A stretch of 64,000 nt of DNA from Circinella umbellata (GCA_025093555.1 JAIWNF010000071.1:1-64000), one strand, 5' to 3'; shown: positions 1 through 13,440, numbered from the stretch's first letter. The notes: a model not told the origin generated them from the sequence alone. A program made the numbers and translations.

Positions 1-1380
1 ATACAATATTCATGTTTGCCTAATTTTTGGCGGCATTAGGCAATATACCGATGGGTATTGACCAGCTTGATCTCAAATAAGTACTTAGGACGAATGACCC
101 TTTCAATCCACATAAAGCCGGTTTTTTTTGGTTCTGAACAGATTCGTTTAGCTTGTTGTTTTTGTTCTGTTTTGGCCCCTCTTTTAGGCATATAGTGTAA
201 TAGAATTTAAAAGTTGAGAATGTAAAAGTGAAGTGAAAAAATAAAGAGAAGAAAAAGTACGCGTTAAGATCTTTCGCCACAGCTTTAATTGTATAGAACT
301 GCTTAGAAAAAATCAAGTAATGATGCTTTGGCAGCTTATAGTATAAAAAGTATGTATCCACACATAAAATCAAAAAGTTGCCACCTTTACCAGCTTGTCT
401 TTACCTTTTGATTTATAGTGTTATAGTTATAATCATTTATGTTACGTTAAACATCTTTTGTGAACGCTGTAAAATCTCAAAGCGGTCTTGTATTTATAAT
501 AATGCTGTATGATGCTTGAATTATTATATAGCAGAGAGGATAAAATCATGGATTGTTGATTTTCATATACACAAGGACGTGAGTATTTAATAAGCCAGTA
601 AAAAAGATGAAAGAAAAGATAACGATAACTTATTTATGATAGCCGTTTAATAAGAGATACGGTTTTGCATATTTAGATGCTGCGCCCATCAAATTGATTA
701 TGAAACAAGATTGTCACACATTGTCAAGTCTCTGGCTACAGCAGTCATATTTCTGTGGAAGCAACGATAATCTTCAACATTTATAAGGAACACCAATCTT
801 ACTAAAACAAGAAGTCTCGTATATTACACGACATTCTTTTACCACCCACAAGATCAACAAAAAGGATTGGCTGGTCAAACAAAATAAGACAGTACTTTAT
901 GTGTATCATTAAGAAAGTGAATAAATTATTATTTTGTTTTAATAACTGAAAATAAAGGTCAAGTGACCATGGTATTTTGATTCTTTCTGAAGTTACTATT
1001 ATCAAAATGAAGACTATCATATAAAAGGGTAGCAGTAGTATTGACGGCCACATTCTTCATTTGTGATTCATATCAAACATCCAGCGCGTTCACTCTCTGT
1101 TAACTTAACAATACTAACTAATAATGTATCTTTATCACTAGTAGTAGCAGCCATCCAAAAACCCACCCATGTTTTCTTGTAAAGAGCTTGAACGAATAAT
1201 CATCTTTTTAGTTGTTAGGCTTCCTTTTTTTTAATATTTTAAATTTTTTTAAAAACAAACTTTCTTAACAGATCTTTTTTTCTTTAATGCTTTGTGGCTG
1301 CACATTTTTTTTATTTACTCTTCCCATTATATGACAATCATGTAGAATATATACAAAGTACTGATAAAAAGGCAATACAC
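1..1380. other. AT-rich stretch without a recognisable gene
   Basis: Only short open frames are present, rich in Phe, Tyr, Ile and Lys as random AT-rich DNA gives. I found no domain motif, splice-linked exon chain or RNA gene. Confidence 0.6.
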
Positions 1381-1640
1381 ACGTATGCATATATGGATTA
1401 ATTACTTTATTTAGATTTGTGAGTGTTTCAACTTTGCTCCAATTATAAGCCAAAGTCCAAAACTACCCACCAACTTTAAGCCTCACCAAAAAAACATCCC
1501 CCTTTTCTGTGAACTATTGCTCTCCATAGTTATATCTTTCATTTTTGTAAGTTAATTTCAGTCGTGTGTATTTATAGGCCATTGAAAAATAGACAGAAAA
1601 AAATTTCGACTCTAAAATCTAATGCACCATACAATCACCT
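1381..1640 (+). repeat. Dispersed repeat family A, copy 1
   Basis: This stretch shares ordered blocks with about 38,373-38,660 and, in part, with 26,425-26,535. Shared blocks include CACCCACCAACTTT or close variants, TCTGTGAACTATTG, TTATATCTTTCATTTTTGT, GGCCATTGAAAA and ATGCACC. The copies are diverged and carry small indels. No coding potential, terminal inverted repeat or target duplication was seen, so the class is unknown. Confidence 0.6.
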
Positions 1641-2549
1641 ATATTTACTACTGTTGTATCCAACACATATTATTCATAAAGATAATTATTTGTCATTCTA
1701 ATTATTAAAGTATAGCGTATCTTTAATTATGCTTTGCTGACATTTCGTGTATTTCCCTATTTGGACTATGATTTATAAGAACACAGAAGTCCGTCTTCTA
1801 TAATGATATAAGGTTACAGCTGCGTAGATATATCATATCGTCAACCGCTCAAAGTCTAATCTTAATATCATTAATCTTATATTTATAATTCACACGGCCA
1901 TGACAGATATAAATCTTACGTATACACATATCAATATATCCCACTGATAATAAGATTCATATAAATAGAGATAATATTTTATTTTAATAAACTTCAGTTC
2001 AATTATTGTTCTTTTGGGTCTCGTTGACTTATTTATGTCTCTTTTATTTTATTATATTTGATTGATATAACAGCTACTTTCAACAATCTTATAAATGAAC
2101 TAAAATGAACTTTCAAATTTCAAAGCAATAGTTCATCAAAACTGTTAGGAACAAAATTAATAAGATTGGTTTGTCTCATATGTTACACACACAAGGTGCT
2201 CTATATAGTGCAAATAAATAGAGTTCATACTACATACTTTAAATATACATTATCAGTCAGCTAGGAAGATCAGAAGCTGTATTACGCGGTGATAGTATGG
2301 CCACAAGAAACGAGTGGTGATAACATGCTGGCACATGCACAAAGCCAGGTAACCACCCAACATAAGTGGTAGTGAGATCACCCTGGCGCTGTTGCTACTC
2401 AGCCTTAAAATCCTAGGAGCTGCGTCACCCGGTCATGGTATGGTTTCAAAGAAACACTTATATTCTTTACCCTTTTCTCTATTTTATATTTTCAATTATC
2501 AGTATAAGTTTGACCAGTTAGTAACACTGGTGAGTATTTTTTATCAATA
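1641..2549. other. Non-coding stretch left of the LTR copy
   Basis: No supported gene is visible. The part at about 2,240-2,450 is less AT-rich than its surroundings and could be a remnant of a mobile element, but I could not assign it. Confidence 0.4.
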
Positions 2550-2616
2550 CAGTCAAACCCCGCTTTTTGTACTCCCGATTTTTGCACACCCCCGCTTTTT
2601 CCACACCTTTTGGCCT

Positions 2617-3076
2617 TGTGGTATTTGGTTATTTTAATAAGAGTAGGAAATAAAAACAGACAAGGTATGAATCCTTTGAGACTTTGTTATATATCTTTAA
2701 TAATAATTTAGAAACTAGAATAAAGTTATTTCTTTAAAATAATATTTACAACCTGTATTTATATGATTTCTATTCTATAAGTTATGGGGCTTAGTTAATA
2801 GAATGATGTGGGTGATTGATAGTAAAGTCGGGTACTTGATATTAGTCATTAATATTGAGAAGGTTACTATAGCTACTGTTCTGAACTATATTGGGCTTAG
2901 CCATGATACTCTCTTTTATTCTTTAATTTAAGTTGACGAGGCGCAGGACATCATTATGCGATTTTACTCAGTTTCCTTTTTAGAATTGAGTTCTGTTCAC
3001 TTCTGTATTTTAAATATTTTAAATATGATTTCTTATTTCATCTGGGATAAAGAGATAATGTTCTTATAATACAACA
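2617..3076 (+). mobile_element. LTR of a retrotransposon, copy 1 (no matching target duplication)
   Basis: The sequence starts TGTGGTATTTGG, ends TTATAATACAACA, and is nearly identical to the solo LTR in two parts at 7,236-7,366 and 13,699-14,018. The TG..CA ends are typical of LTRs. Flanking bases are GGCCT on the left and TGTTG on the right, so this copy lacks the 5-bp duplication seen at the other one. The LINE coding sequence begins at its right edge. Recombination or deletion at one border is the simplest explanation. Confidence 0.7.
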
Positions 3077-5658
3077 TGTTGGATACAACACATGGACTTT
3101 GTTTTGTAAAAAACTCGATCAAGGCGATTTTTCACAAGCTACTGCAACAATGAAACGAATCAGAAAAAGACGTATGCTAAATCCAACTTTCTCAGACCCA
3201 CATGGACCTACAGTAGCAGCTAATCGTATGGCTGATTATCTTGAAAAAGTATTTTCTGGTACAACACAACAAACTGATTATTGATCAGCACCACACAGCG
3301 ACCATACAAGTATCAACACTACGACAGAAACTGAAGATTCACCCTTTACAGAAGAAACAGTTATCAATGTTATTACACAACTTCCATCAGGAAAAGCCCC
3401 TGGGGCAGATAGTATTAAAGGGGAAATGTTAAAACCGATATGTATACAACTGACTCCCTTTTTAACAGCACTTTATCAATTATGTTGGTACACGTCTAAG
3501 ACTCCAAGATTATGGCGCCTAGCTCAAGTACTACCAATACACAAAAAAGGGCCAACAGATAATCCTGCCAATTTTAGGCCAATCAGTTTAACTTCCATCT
3601 TCTGTAAGATAATGGAAAAATGTATTCAAGACTTATTAGTTTCCACAGCTCCCGTTTTGGATATTGTACAGGCTGGTTTTCGTCATCAACGTGATGCCCT
3701 TAGTCAAGCTCGCTGTTTACATGAATTATCGATTATGCACAAAAATCATCATGGTTCACCACCAGTCTTATTATTTTTGGATGTGTCCAAAGCTTATAAT
3801 ACAGTTAACAGGAACATTATATGGAATACCCTTGAACCACATATACCTCCTTTATTATTATTATTATTAAAAAATCTTTTTGACAATGTCTCTATAGAAA
3901 TTTTACTCTCAAACCAAGGCTCAAGACAGTTCCATCCTAATACTGGGGTGCTACAAGGCTCGGTATTATCACCAATTCTTTATTCTCATTATATCAGCTC
4001 TCTCCCCACTCTTCTACGTACTGTGGAAACACAATGGTTTCAAAATGAATATGAAGACTTTCAGCAACCACCTGGATTACAATTCAATGGCCTATTTATC
4101 AATTGTCTGCTTTATGCCGATAATGTGGCACTTATCGGTACTTAGGATACAATACCATTACTATTAGAAGCATGCGAGGACCATAGCAAAGAATTAGGTT
4201 ATCAATGGAACCCTAATAAATGTATATATATGTCGGCAACTGACCCATTACCAACTCAACTACCACAACTCTACCATATCAACATACAACGAGCAACAAC
4301 ATTTACATATCTAGGTGTACCTTTTAATCAACACGGCTGTATCAATAACGCTGCTTTAATTGATCATAATACAACCGCAACGGTATCAGCAATGAATATA
4401 TTGGCCTCAATTGGTGTCAGGGCAAGATGTCTTGGTAAATTGCTCAGTACCAGGCTTTACCGCCAGTTCATCAGACCCAAAATGGAGTATGGCCTTGCTA
4501 TCACTAAATTCACTCACGAAGATTGCAAAATACTTCAAGACTCACAAAACACTTGCCTCCGAAAAATATATGGTACCAAGACTAATCAACCCATGGCTGT
4601 TATACACCACCTTGCAAATCTTGAATATATGACTGATCGTGTTACTACACTACAAGCCAAATTCATACTTCGTTCATATAATATGCCAGATGACGCCTTA
4701 TTTCCATCTTTACTTCTATGTGCCAGACAAACCAAAGGACTTCGTGCTTGGAATACATTTGTTCGAAACAATACTATTTGGAAATCAATCACAGCAACAA
4801 CAACAGAAGATAGTATTGCAACAATAACCACAAAAGATATTAAAAATGCAACTAAACAACATCTTAAAACAACATATACACAATGTTGCCAACGCAAAAA
4901 CAGTAAACTTTTAAATCAGTGCCGAAAGCAACTGGGAATTGATCCAATTCTCTGGTTGCCCATGACACCCCAGGAACGTATTCTATGCATCTTTTATAGA
5001 CTTGGCTGGATCAACAATTACCATCAACAACCCTGACCTAATTGTCACCAAACCACCAGAATATCAAAACAACATCTACTCTCTTGCCACCACGTACATA
5101 CCTTTTTGTATATTTCAACCACTATCGACGACCCAATCTCTTATGTCCTCAATCGACTCCCAAAATCACCTCCCGCATCATTCAATAAATGGTTATACCT
5201 CAAAATTGTTTGGCCAAAACTGTGTTTCATCCTCCATCAACTACATCGTACTTGCAGACCCGAACAATATACTACACCATCACCACCAATAATAACTTTG
5301 GTCAGCCATTACTTCAATGGATAGAACCACCAACCACACCTTCTGCACCATCTATAAATTCATAAAACCAAAAAAAAAAAAAAAAAAAAAACCAAGTGCT
5401 TCATTTTCATTTACCATGTTTCCACTCCCCCTAGTCTAGATGTCTCTTCTTCCTACTATATTTATATTTTGGTAGTTCCCTATCTTAGTCTCCTTTTATA
5501 ATTCTATATCCCCTATTTACCTTCGTTCCACCCCCACATTTTTCCTGCTGCCTAGCAGGTTTTTCAGTACCGAGCTTTGTTTGAACTGGCGAGAGCAATA
5601 AGCTGAAAACAGCGTGTGTTCATTTAATTTCGCCCTTAATAAAATATATAATTTCAAC
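3077..5658 (+). mobile_element. LINE-type (non-LTR) retrotransposon copy, 5' truncated
   Basis: A reverse transcriptase reading frame is followed by a 3' untranslated part containing a 22-base A run at about 5,370-5,391. The 3' segment from 5,083 to 5,658 is almost identical to the fragment at 25,021-25,605, and both end at the same AATTTCAAC, which fixes the 3' end. The end is therefore not the A run; the run lies about 270 bp inside. The 5' end meets the LTR at 3,076, so the first part of the element is missing. Further LINE-like sequence directly follows the 3' end. Confidence 0.8.
3078..5036 (+). pseudogene. LINE reverse transcriptase, two in-frame stops
   Basis: One continuous frame encodes the fingers, palm and thumb of a non-LTR reverse transcriptase. 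It is broken by TGA at 3,282-3,284 and TAG at 4,143-4,145, with no frameshift between. Visible motifs in order are a GKAPGADSI block, NFRPISLTSIFCKIMEK, the palm aspartate in LFLDVSKAYNTV, GVLQGSVLSPILYS, and LLYADNVALIGT at the catalytic box. That box reads YADN where the family usually has YADD, a change expected to impair polymerisation. The part after the second stop (4,230-5,036) matches the usual LINE C-terminal region. No endonuclease domain is present because the 5' part is missing. I infer a dead copy. Confidence 0.85.
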
Positions 5659-6062
5659 GTACCACGTTACTCTTTTTCGAAATACGTTAATGCCATTCAA
5701 GGTATTCTGTTAGCACTGTGGCGTGCATATTGGAGTTATATTTTTGATCAAAAACCGTTTGTACCAGAACAGGTTTCTCGAGCGGCCTCTCGTATCATTT
5801 ATACTCTCTAACCACCTCCTCCTGACTAAATAATCATTTTATTCCTTTGCACTCTTCCTATCTAAACAAAAAAAAAAACCACACATTCTTTTTCTTTTGA
5901 TACATAGCTTATTTTGAATTTGTATCCATTCAGTATTTTATTTTAGTTGTTCTATATTCCCCCTTTTTGTTCACTATTTTTCATTTGTATTTTTTGATCC
6001 TTCGGTGGCACACCCCTTTGCTTTATTAATCATACGTGTGACTATCATAATAAAAATTTAAC
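5659..6062 (+). mobile_element. Older LINE 3' fragment next to the LINE copy
   Basis: Right after the LINE end, an open frame continues to 5,811 with a Trp/Tyr-rich C-terminal stretch (ALWRAYWSYIFDQKPFVP), ending before a T-rich 3' region and an AATAAAA signal near 6,050. This looks like the C-terminus and tail of a related LINE. It may be the site into which the first copy inserted, but I could not find the matching left half. Confidence 0.4.
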
Positions 6063-7230
6063 CTCAACCGGTTATATACATAAAAAAAAATAAAAATAAA
6101 AAGGTGTAGAAGAGAAAAAGAAAGAAAGTGGGTGTATTGGAACTTTTATGCGAAATGCGAATTTCAGCCGAACTACCGTCAATGAATCAAAAAATATATT
6201 TCGATACAACTCAAGCATGCTCTGTCCAAACATTCAATTATCTCGAACATGCCATTATCAGCATACCATTATACATAGCATATTTTTATTAATTGTATTG
6301 ATATGATTAATAACATAACATAATAATATTGTCAATAGTAGTAACTCTTTCGAGAGTAGAATTGCTTCTGTTTGTTTCTTGCTCTACAACACTTTCTTCT
6401 CGTTTCATATAGCATATCGTCAACAAAATACCATTCTCATCTTGACCGTTCAGTTGTACTAAGCTATTCTTCTGCAGGTTCGTTTATCGTGATTTTTTAT
6501 TTGATTGTATATCATGTCACATATGTTGTCCCTCTCCTTTTTTTTTCTGTGGCCATTCTCTTCTTTATGTATAGCACATCTACTCATGTGACAAGTCAAA
6601 TTCATATATGCTATTGTTCCAGATCTCTTTATATATATACATAATAAAAATGAAGGGAATTAGAATACCAGTGTTATATATAGAAAAAAAATAAACATAC
6701 ATGGTGAACATATAGAATAAAATATGCGCAGAAGGGGGAATCAATGGGAATTGGAAGAAAAAAAAAAGTCATTACCTTACACTGCAATAGTGATAATAGC
6801 AACACCCAATATGTAAATTAGATAATAATAAAAATGTACCATGTAATTTTATTAATAAAAAAAGGATCCATTTTCAATTATGGATGCTAATAATATCAAC
6901 ACAATGTAAATAATTTAAAAAAAACTAAGATTTATATTAAATTGCTGTTTTTATATAAAAATGGGTTTATACATAATAATCAAAAAAAAGAGATAAACAA
7001 ATAATAATAAAAAATTGTAATCGCAAAATAAAAATAAAAGAAATGTTCACGGGGAGTAGAGGAGTGGGAGGATGATGTTATGTAGACAGAAGAAAAAACT
7101 ATATACTATAACTATCAATAGATTTCACAATATTTGAAAACTTTATTGTATGATACTTGTATGTCCCAGTGATTTCTGGAAAGAGAGAACAATGGCGCCA
7201 TATGAAGAGATAAGATCCATTTAAATAGAC
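6063..7230. other. AT-rich stretch without a recognisable gene
   Basis: A/T-rich sequence with only short low-complexity frames. I see no gene, repeat border or RNA. Confidence 0.55.
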
Positions 7231-7366
7231 AAGTATGTGATATTTGGTTATTTTAATAAGAGTAGAAAATAAAAACAGACAAGGTATGAATCCTTTGAGA
7301 CTTTGTTATATATCTTTAATAATAATTTAAAAACTAGAATAAAGTTATTTCTTTAAAATAATATTT

Positions 7367-7440
7367 CACCGTAAAAAAACCCCTGTAAATACTGTTAAAT
7401 CCTGTAAAAATCCTGTAAATACTGTTAAATCCTGTTAAAA
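7367..7440 (+). repeat. Left terminal/subterminal repeat of the CACTA-like element
   Basis: The end CACCGTAAAAAAAC is followed by repeated CTGTAAATACTGTTAAATC units in the orientation opposite to those at the right end. Confidence 0.75.
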
Positions 7441-7934
7441 GCTCTAATTCATAGGATTTACAGGATTATAAAACTACGATTAAAAGCCCACCACTCAAAT
7501 ACCCATTGACCCGAAAAATGAAGTCTAACCCATAATAGTATGCTGATATTGACCAATTATAACCCATTTAATAATAGTAACATTCATCTCCGTTTTCATT
7601 TTGTTGATATACAGCAGTAGTAATATTTTTGTTTATATAATTTTTTATTTCATTTCTCTGCTATTACAGTCAAAAAAATATCATATTATTTAGTGCTCAT
7701 TAATAAAGTAGATCGCAATAATAGTAATAATTAATAATGTGCTAATTTTTATTTAAAAAGAAAAAGTACTAAAATAGTATAAAAAACAAATAGGCATATT
7801 ACAAGATACGTATAGTATTATTGCAATTTGCCAGGTACCAGTACAGACCACACACAGTGTATAAAATAATAATAATAATAATAACATTACTGTACCTGGA
7901 TTGTGGTTATCCACTTTAATCCGTTCTTCTACGG

Positions 7935-9173
7935 ATGACCGCGCGATTGTTGTTGTTGCTGATGCTCAAAGAGCTGGAAAGCCGCTTGCGAGCAATACTC
8001 ATGGTTGATGAAGTACTATAAAAAAATTCAATTAGTATTTCTAAAAAGCTTATACTGTGTTATAGTAGAATATAACCATCAAATATATTAAAATATAAAT
8101 ATATACATACCCATGAGTTCTCATACTCCTATCACTGTGCACGGAATGCCTAAAATATAAAATAGTTAGAGAAATATACTGAGTCATTAGCAAGATTATA
8201 AACAGGTTAAAGATATAACAAACATACATTGAAGCATCCCGTGTCAGTACAGGAGGATACGTCGAAGGGCCAGAACTAGAAAGATTATCAGAAATTCGAA
8301 ATTAGCCATCTTCAAAATGTTACTACATTTATATTTATATTACCTTGTTCAGGAACCAAGAACTGGCGGATGATCTCCCTTGTTTGCTCTGACCCCACTG
8401 TGGTCACGCTTTTAATAATTAAGTTATAGATAGTGTTATAATTATACTCATTTTATTTTTGAAAAAAGAAAGATATAAATATGGATAGATTACCTTTCAG
8501 CATCATTGGCAGCAGCTTTTCCGCTATAGTAAAACAGGTATGAAAATAAGTATTTAATAATTTTAACTATAGCTTATTAAGTTATACATAAAGCATGTTA
8601 TCTTAGTATCACTGACCTCTTCTTCTTTGCTGCGTTGCTCCATTTCTGGAGCAACAAGAACCTGGCCATCCAGTTGTTTTCCCACTTTTCGATCAGTATC
8701 CAGGGATCACTCTTGGATACTGATTCGATGAAGAGCTTCATAATGAAGCTCGTAGTTTCATCGCTCTGGCTGGACCATGTCTGACCAACCTTATCGTCAC
8801 CAACCATCTTTCGCATGCACTTGATGGCGAAAGCAACATGCACCTCTAAGCCCGCCATCTTCAGCCTTTTTGCTGAATTGTCCATATTGGTCAATGCCAA
8901 TATGGCTGCTTCAACATCAGCCATCTTCGCATTGCGAACCTTGCCTTGCGTGTTGCGCGCCTAACGAATAAACTCGGCAGGAGGTTCATCATCACCGGCG
9001 TCCTCCTCCACAGGTTCTTCCAAGGCTTCAGCCGCTTGGTTCTTCGACGCCAGAATGAGATCCTCCAAACGGTCGAGCCTCGTCAAAATCATGGCTTCGA
9101 CTGGGGTGACTGGTATACCCTGATAGTAATGGTGATTCATCATCTGAATATACGATTGTTGTTGTTGACTCAT
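7935..9173 (-). pseudogene. Accessory ORF of the CACTA-like element, unknown function
   Basis: The first frame starts at 9,173 with a Gln-rich MSQQQQSYIQMMNHH and is open to a TAG at 8,963-8,961. The same frame continues past the TAG to about 8,608 with a Lys/Trp-containing segment (WILIEKWENNWMARF). Further short exons with fitting GT..AG borders can be read at about 8,494-8,525 and 8,350-8,415. Serine-rich frames at 8,228-8,275, 8,110-8,150 and 7,935-8,015 may be later exons, but phase fails there. It is divergent from the transposase, with 213 bp between starts. By position it could be the DNA-binding partner that CACTA elements carry besides the transposase, but I recognise no domain. Confidence 0.5.
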
Positions 9174-9386
9174 TATATAAATAAAGATTGAGAAAATAAG
9201 AGGGGGAAGGTACTTACTTTCGAGAGCCAGTGCTCATATAAAGAACGCGTAAACAATACTGGCTGACCTCAAATTGTCACTTCAAATTTTTTTAAATCAT
9301 GAATCTTTGATCATTACTGCTTAATCATTACTCCTTTTTAAAAACTTTATTATAACACAACCTTTTTTTTAACTCCTTGAATCGAA

Positions 9387-12300
9387 ATGCGTGGAAAGAC
9401 AAAGCAATGTGTTTGGTGCAACAAACCTGTTTTTAAAGCACACATTAGACAACATGAGGACAATGAATGCGATAAGAACCCTTACGCCGATCCTAACAAT
9501 CCAGTTGAACCTCCAACTAAGAGACAAAGAAGAAGCGTCAGTGTAACTAGCTTGCCAAGTCGCGCTGTACCTGAAAGTAATATTACTACTTCTGTGTTTT
9601 CTTATTCTAATGTTTCTGCTGAGCTTAATACTAATATTTATATCATTAACAATAATTTAGCAGCAGATGTGAATAATGATGATTATTCCTTCGATCAAAA
9701 CTATGACGACGATGTATATGATGATGGTGTTTTTGATTATGATGATAATAACATGATGGCTTTATCCCCTGGACCATCCATGATTCACGATGCACAGGCA
9801 CTTATACGTTCTTTTACATCAATCCATCTAGAAACGTCAATAGATCATGATGATGAACAAAGAAGTTCTATATCTTCACTCAACAACAACAACGATATTG
9901 AACTTGATATTGATAACATGGACGAAGACACTGTGGATGTTATCTACAATAATGATATTAGTGAAGTCTCTTCATTGATTGACAAAACACAACCCTCGGT
10001 TGATACAACAACTAATGAAAGGGAACCTATTGTATGTAGTGTCCCTCCTATTAAAACATTTGATGAGCAACTTAAGCGAAGCATTGAATTGTATCAAATC
10101 ATCCAAGAAAAAAATATAACTGATGATGCATATGCGCAGATCTTGAAGTTTGTCAACGATTGCTTAATTAGCAAAGAACTAGGTAAGAAAATTAAGTGGG
10201 ATCATAGTTATTATGTTTAATTTGTTACTGATGACCGAGCTATATAGCTGGAAAACCAATTCTGTCAAAACATAAGGCGGAAACAAAAATCACCCAAATG
10301 TATCCTGTCAAACCAGTTTATTATGATTATTGTCCAAAAGGTTGTCGCGTATACACGGATTATATATCTGTCGCATGTTCATGTGGTTTAAAGCGGTATA
10401 AAACAAACAATTTGTCCAACTTGCAGGCTGTATCATCAATGCTATACATGCCATTGGCTCAGCAATTAGCAGCATTAATTGCAAGTGATTCTAAGAGAGA
10501 ACGCTTGATGAAGTTATCAAATCGTGAAAGTGAAGAGTCAGGAGTACGGGAAGATTTTTTTGATGGTGATGTGTACAAAAACCGAAGAAGTTTATTCAAG
10601 GGAGACTTGGATATCGCCATATCTTTATTCATTGATGGATTTACACCTTTTCGCAAGGGAAAAACAAGTATGACGATATTCAATATCATCATTTTGAACT
10701 TTCCGCCCAAAGAAAGGTAAGAGTAATATGCTGATCCAAAGAAAAGTTGCTGTATTAATACTGTTGACTGTAGATATAGAAATGAAAATATGATCTAAGT
10801 CTGTATATTGCCAGTCAAACCAAAATCAATGGACAATTTTCTCGAACCATTGTTCATAGAACTGTGCAAACTTCAAAAAGCTGGACTAGAAGTCAAGTGT
10901 TCTAGTGGTGTGTTTCGCTTGAATGTTCACTTGATGCTCACAAGTGGTGACATAGTAGCTGTTCAAGAACTTGTCTATCACTCATATAGATCTTTATATA
11001 GGTGCCAGATATGTCCTATCCAAACCATTAATGCAGTAAGTCCTGAAGGCGCTGGAAATGGTAATTACTTCCGAGGCTCGCGCAACGCTCTTCATCAATT
11101 TCGAGATATTGAACAGTTAGTCGAAGGTGCTCCGGTAAGTGTTTGACAAATGTTGTGAAGTAGAGCAATTGTATTTATCTATGATATAGGCATTTTCGAT
11201 AAAGAAAAAAACGAAATTTGCAGAACTAGAAAGTTTTCATGGTACATCGTTCTTTGGCTTGGACGAAATGCATTAATTGGCGCAAATGTGTCCAAGCGCA
11301 TATGGGAAATGATTAGTGGTTCTTTCAAGAACTCTACTACATTATTTGAATTAGCCACAACAACAAGACAAATAATTGGAAGCTCTGTTGAAAGCTCTGC
11401 CAATACAATCCCGTCGTCCATCTTCGAGGGCGATTTTAGAAGTAAGTTGGATAAAGTATTTTGCTATACACATGACTGTGACTTATTGAACCTATAGATT
11501 ATCACACAAAACCTGGTAATATGAGATCGGTGGATTGGATTTGCTTTCTATTATTTGTTGTCCCAACGATGGTTTGTGACATGCTTGAAGCACAGCTTGG
11601 CGCTGAGCAAGCAAAAGCTGTTGTTGATGCGTTAGTTTCCTTGGTAACAGGATGCGCCATCGCACTATCTTGGAAAATATCTGAAGAGGATCTTGTCAAG
11701 ATGGAATGGTATGATATTTAGCTACAGTAGATTTATTTGTATAAATGTTTAATATTATATTAACGAATGAATGATTGTAGTTCTTTTGTTCAATGGCACC
11801 AATATATGCATGACGTGGTTCCGATCATATGTATTCGTCAAATATGCACTACCTTCAGCATATACCGGAGATGGTTAGGTTGCTTGGACCACTTCGTTGT
11901 TTCAGTGCACGATCCATGGAACGTGCTATTGGTAAGTCAAATGTCTCGATATTTTGAAGTATATTCACAAATTCTACTAAAACATTGGAGGACTATTTTT
12001 AGGATTCTTAAAGAAGCGCATTAAGTCACAAAAGAATCCAGGTGTCAATGCTGGTAATATACTTCGTCGCCAGCAAGCTTGTAGATACTACAGCTCACTT
12101 TTAGAAGATAGACAGGTGCCGCATGAAAACATGGATAATACTCGACCAACAGCAGCTTATTCATTAGAAATCACAGATGAAGAATTCAGTGGCCCTCTTT
12201 CTGACGATGTAGAACTGTGGGATCATTTTGAACGTAAAGTTGATGATTATAGTGACGTTAATCTGAGACACTACTTGGTTAAGTTCTGGCGACGAAAATT

Positions 12301-12874
12301 CCCAGATGATAGAGTTGGATGGAATTCTATTAACGACAGCATTATTGTAGGCAGACGGCTTTATATGAATGAAGTGGTGTATGATGCGATGAAAACAAAG
12401 AGAAAGACAGATAAATTGTGCCACTTTGTGAAAATGGATATAGAAGTGGATCGAAAAAAAGCCCGTCGCAATGCACCAAAGGATCTGCAAATACAATCAT
12501 ATTTTGGAGAAGCAATCATATACTTCGCACATGAATATAATGGTAATACGAACAGATTCACTGGTAGGTTAAACATTGCGAAATTTAACAGTTTAAATTC
12601 ATTGGTAGGTGAAAAGCATATTTTATGCTTAATAGATATTTTGAATGGCGTGGAGCTCAATGGTGCGGGTTGTCCGTATGGTCCGTATGGTATAGGTCAT
12701 ACTGGTGGTAAACGCTATGTTGTTGAAGCAGAAGCAATTACATGTCATGCTGGTATTTTAAAGATGCCGATGACTACTTCAATAATAACCGAAAATACAA
12801 CATATCGCAACTATTACATTTATCCAAAAATGATTCCTAAATCTACAATAGCTGGTGACATTGGATTATTGTAA
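9387..12874 (+). pseudogene. TNP2-type (CACTA/EnSpm) transposase, decayed
   Basis: Seven exons fit: 9,387-10,182, 10,248-10,716, 10,774-11,134, 11,190-11,441, 11,498-11,708, 11,781-11,931 and 12,003-12,874. The N-terminus has a zinc-finger-like Cys/His cluster (CVWCNKPVFKAHIRQHEDNEC) interrupted in spacing, then an acidic Asp/Asn-rich region. The core shows a YDYCPKGC cysteine motif, the conserved aspartate in SLFIDGFTPFRKG, LNFPPKER, KPKSMDNFLEPL, FFGLDEMH, DWICFLLFVVPT and ARSMERAIG, as in Pfam Transposase_21 (tnp2). Three lesions are visible: in-frame TAA at 10,796-10,798, and two frame changes near 11,273 and 11,820. Exon lengths total 3,112 nt, and two single-base losses would restore a multiple of three. 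Intact length would be about 1,037 residues. Confidence 0.8.
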
Positions 12875-13440
12875 AGAAAACAAACAGAAAACTGCTGAAC
12901 ATCCTGTCAAACTATTATTACTAATATTCATTTATTTTATACAGTTTCCTTTTACTATATTCATTTTCATATCTCTTCTTTTCACATATATATTTTATCT
13001 CTCCAAATCATCTTTCTCTTTTTCTTCTTTATTTATTTTTTATACCTTTTGATTTATTCATAGCTTAAAAGCATGAACCTAACAATAGTAGTTATTATAT
13101 ACATTTCTTATAAGTTTAGAAGCAAGTCCAATAACTCAATCAACATTATTAGAAGAAGTTTCAAACAGTATTTTTTATTATATATTTTTTAGAGCTCAAT
13201 ATACTTTTATAGCTATTTATCGTTCTAAATTCTCCATTCCTTTCGGTTGGTATATCCTTTTACCCTTACATATTATAACAGTTTTCCTGATACAAATGCC
13301 AATTGATCTTTTTTTAAAGAATAAAGATGTGTTACAAGTAAATCAGATATGATCATTTTACATGATGACTTTACAAAATTTTACAGTATTTATATTTTTT
13401 TGCTCAAATTTTACAGTACAGTATTTATTTCCCTTGCTTC

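Noticed and set aside
20..373. 117-codon open frame on the minus strand near the window start
   Set aside because: Composition is Phe/Tyr/Lys-rich as expected from AT-rich DNA; no domain, no splice partner.
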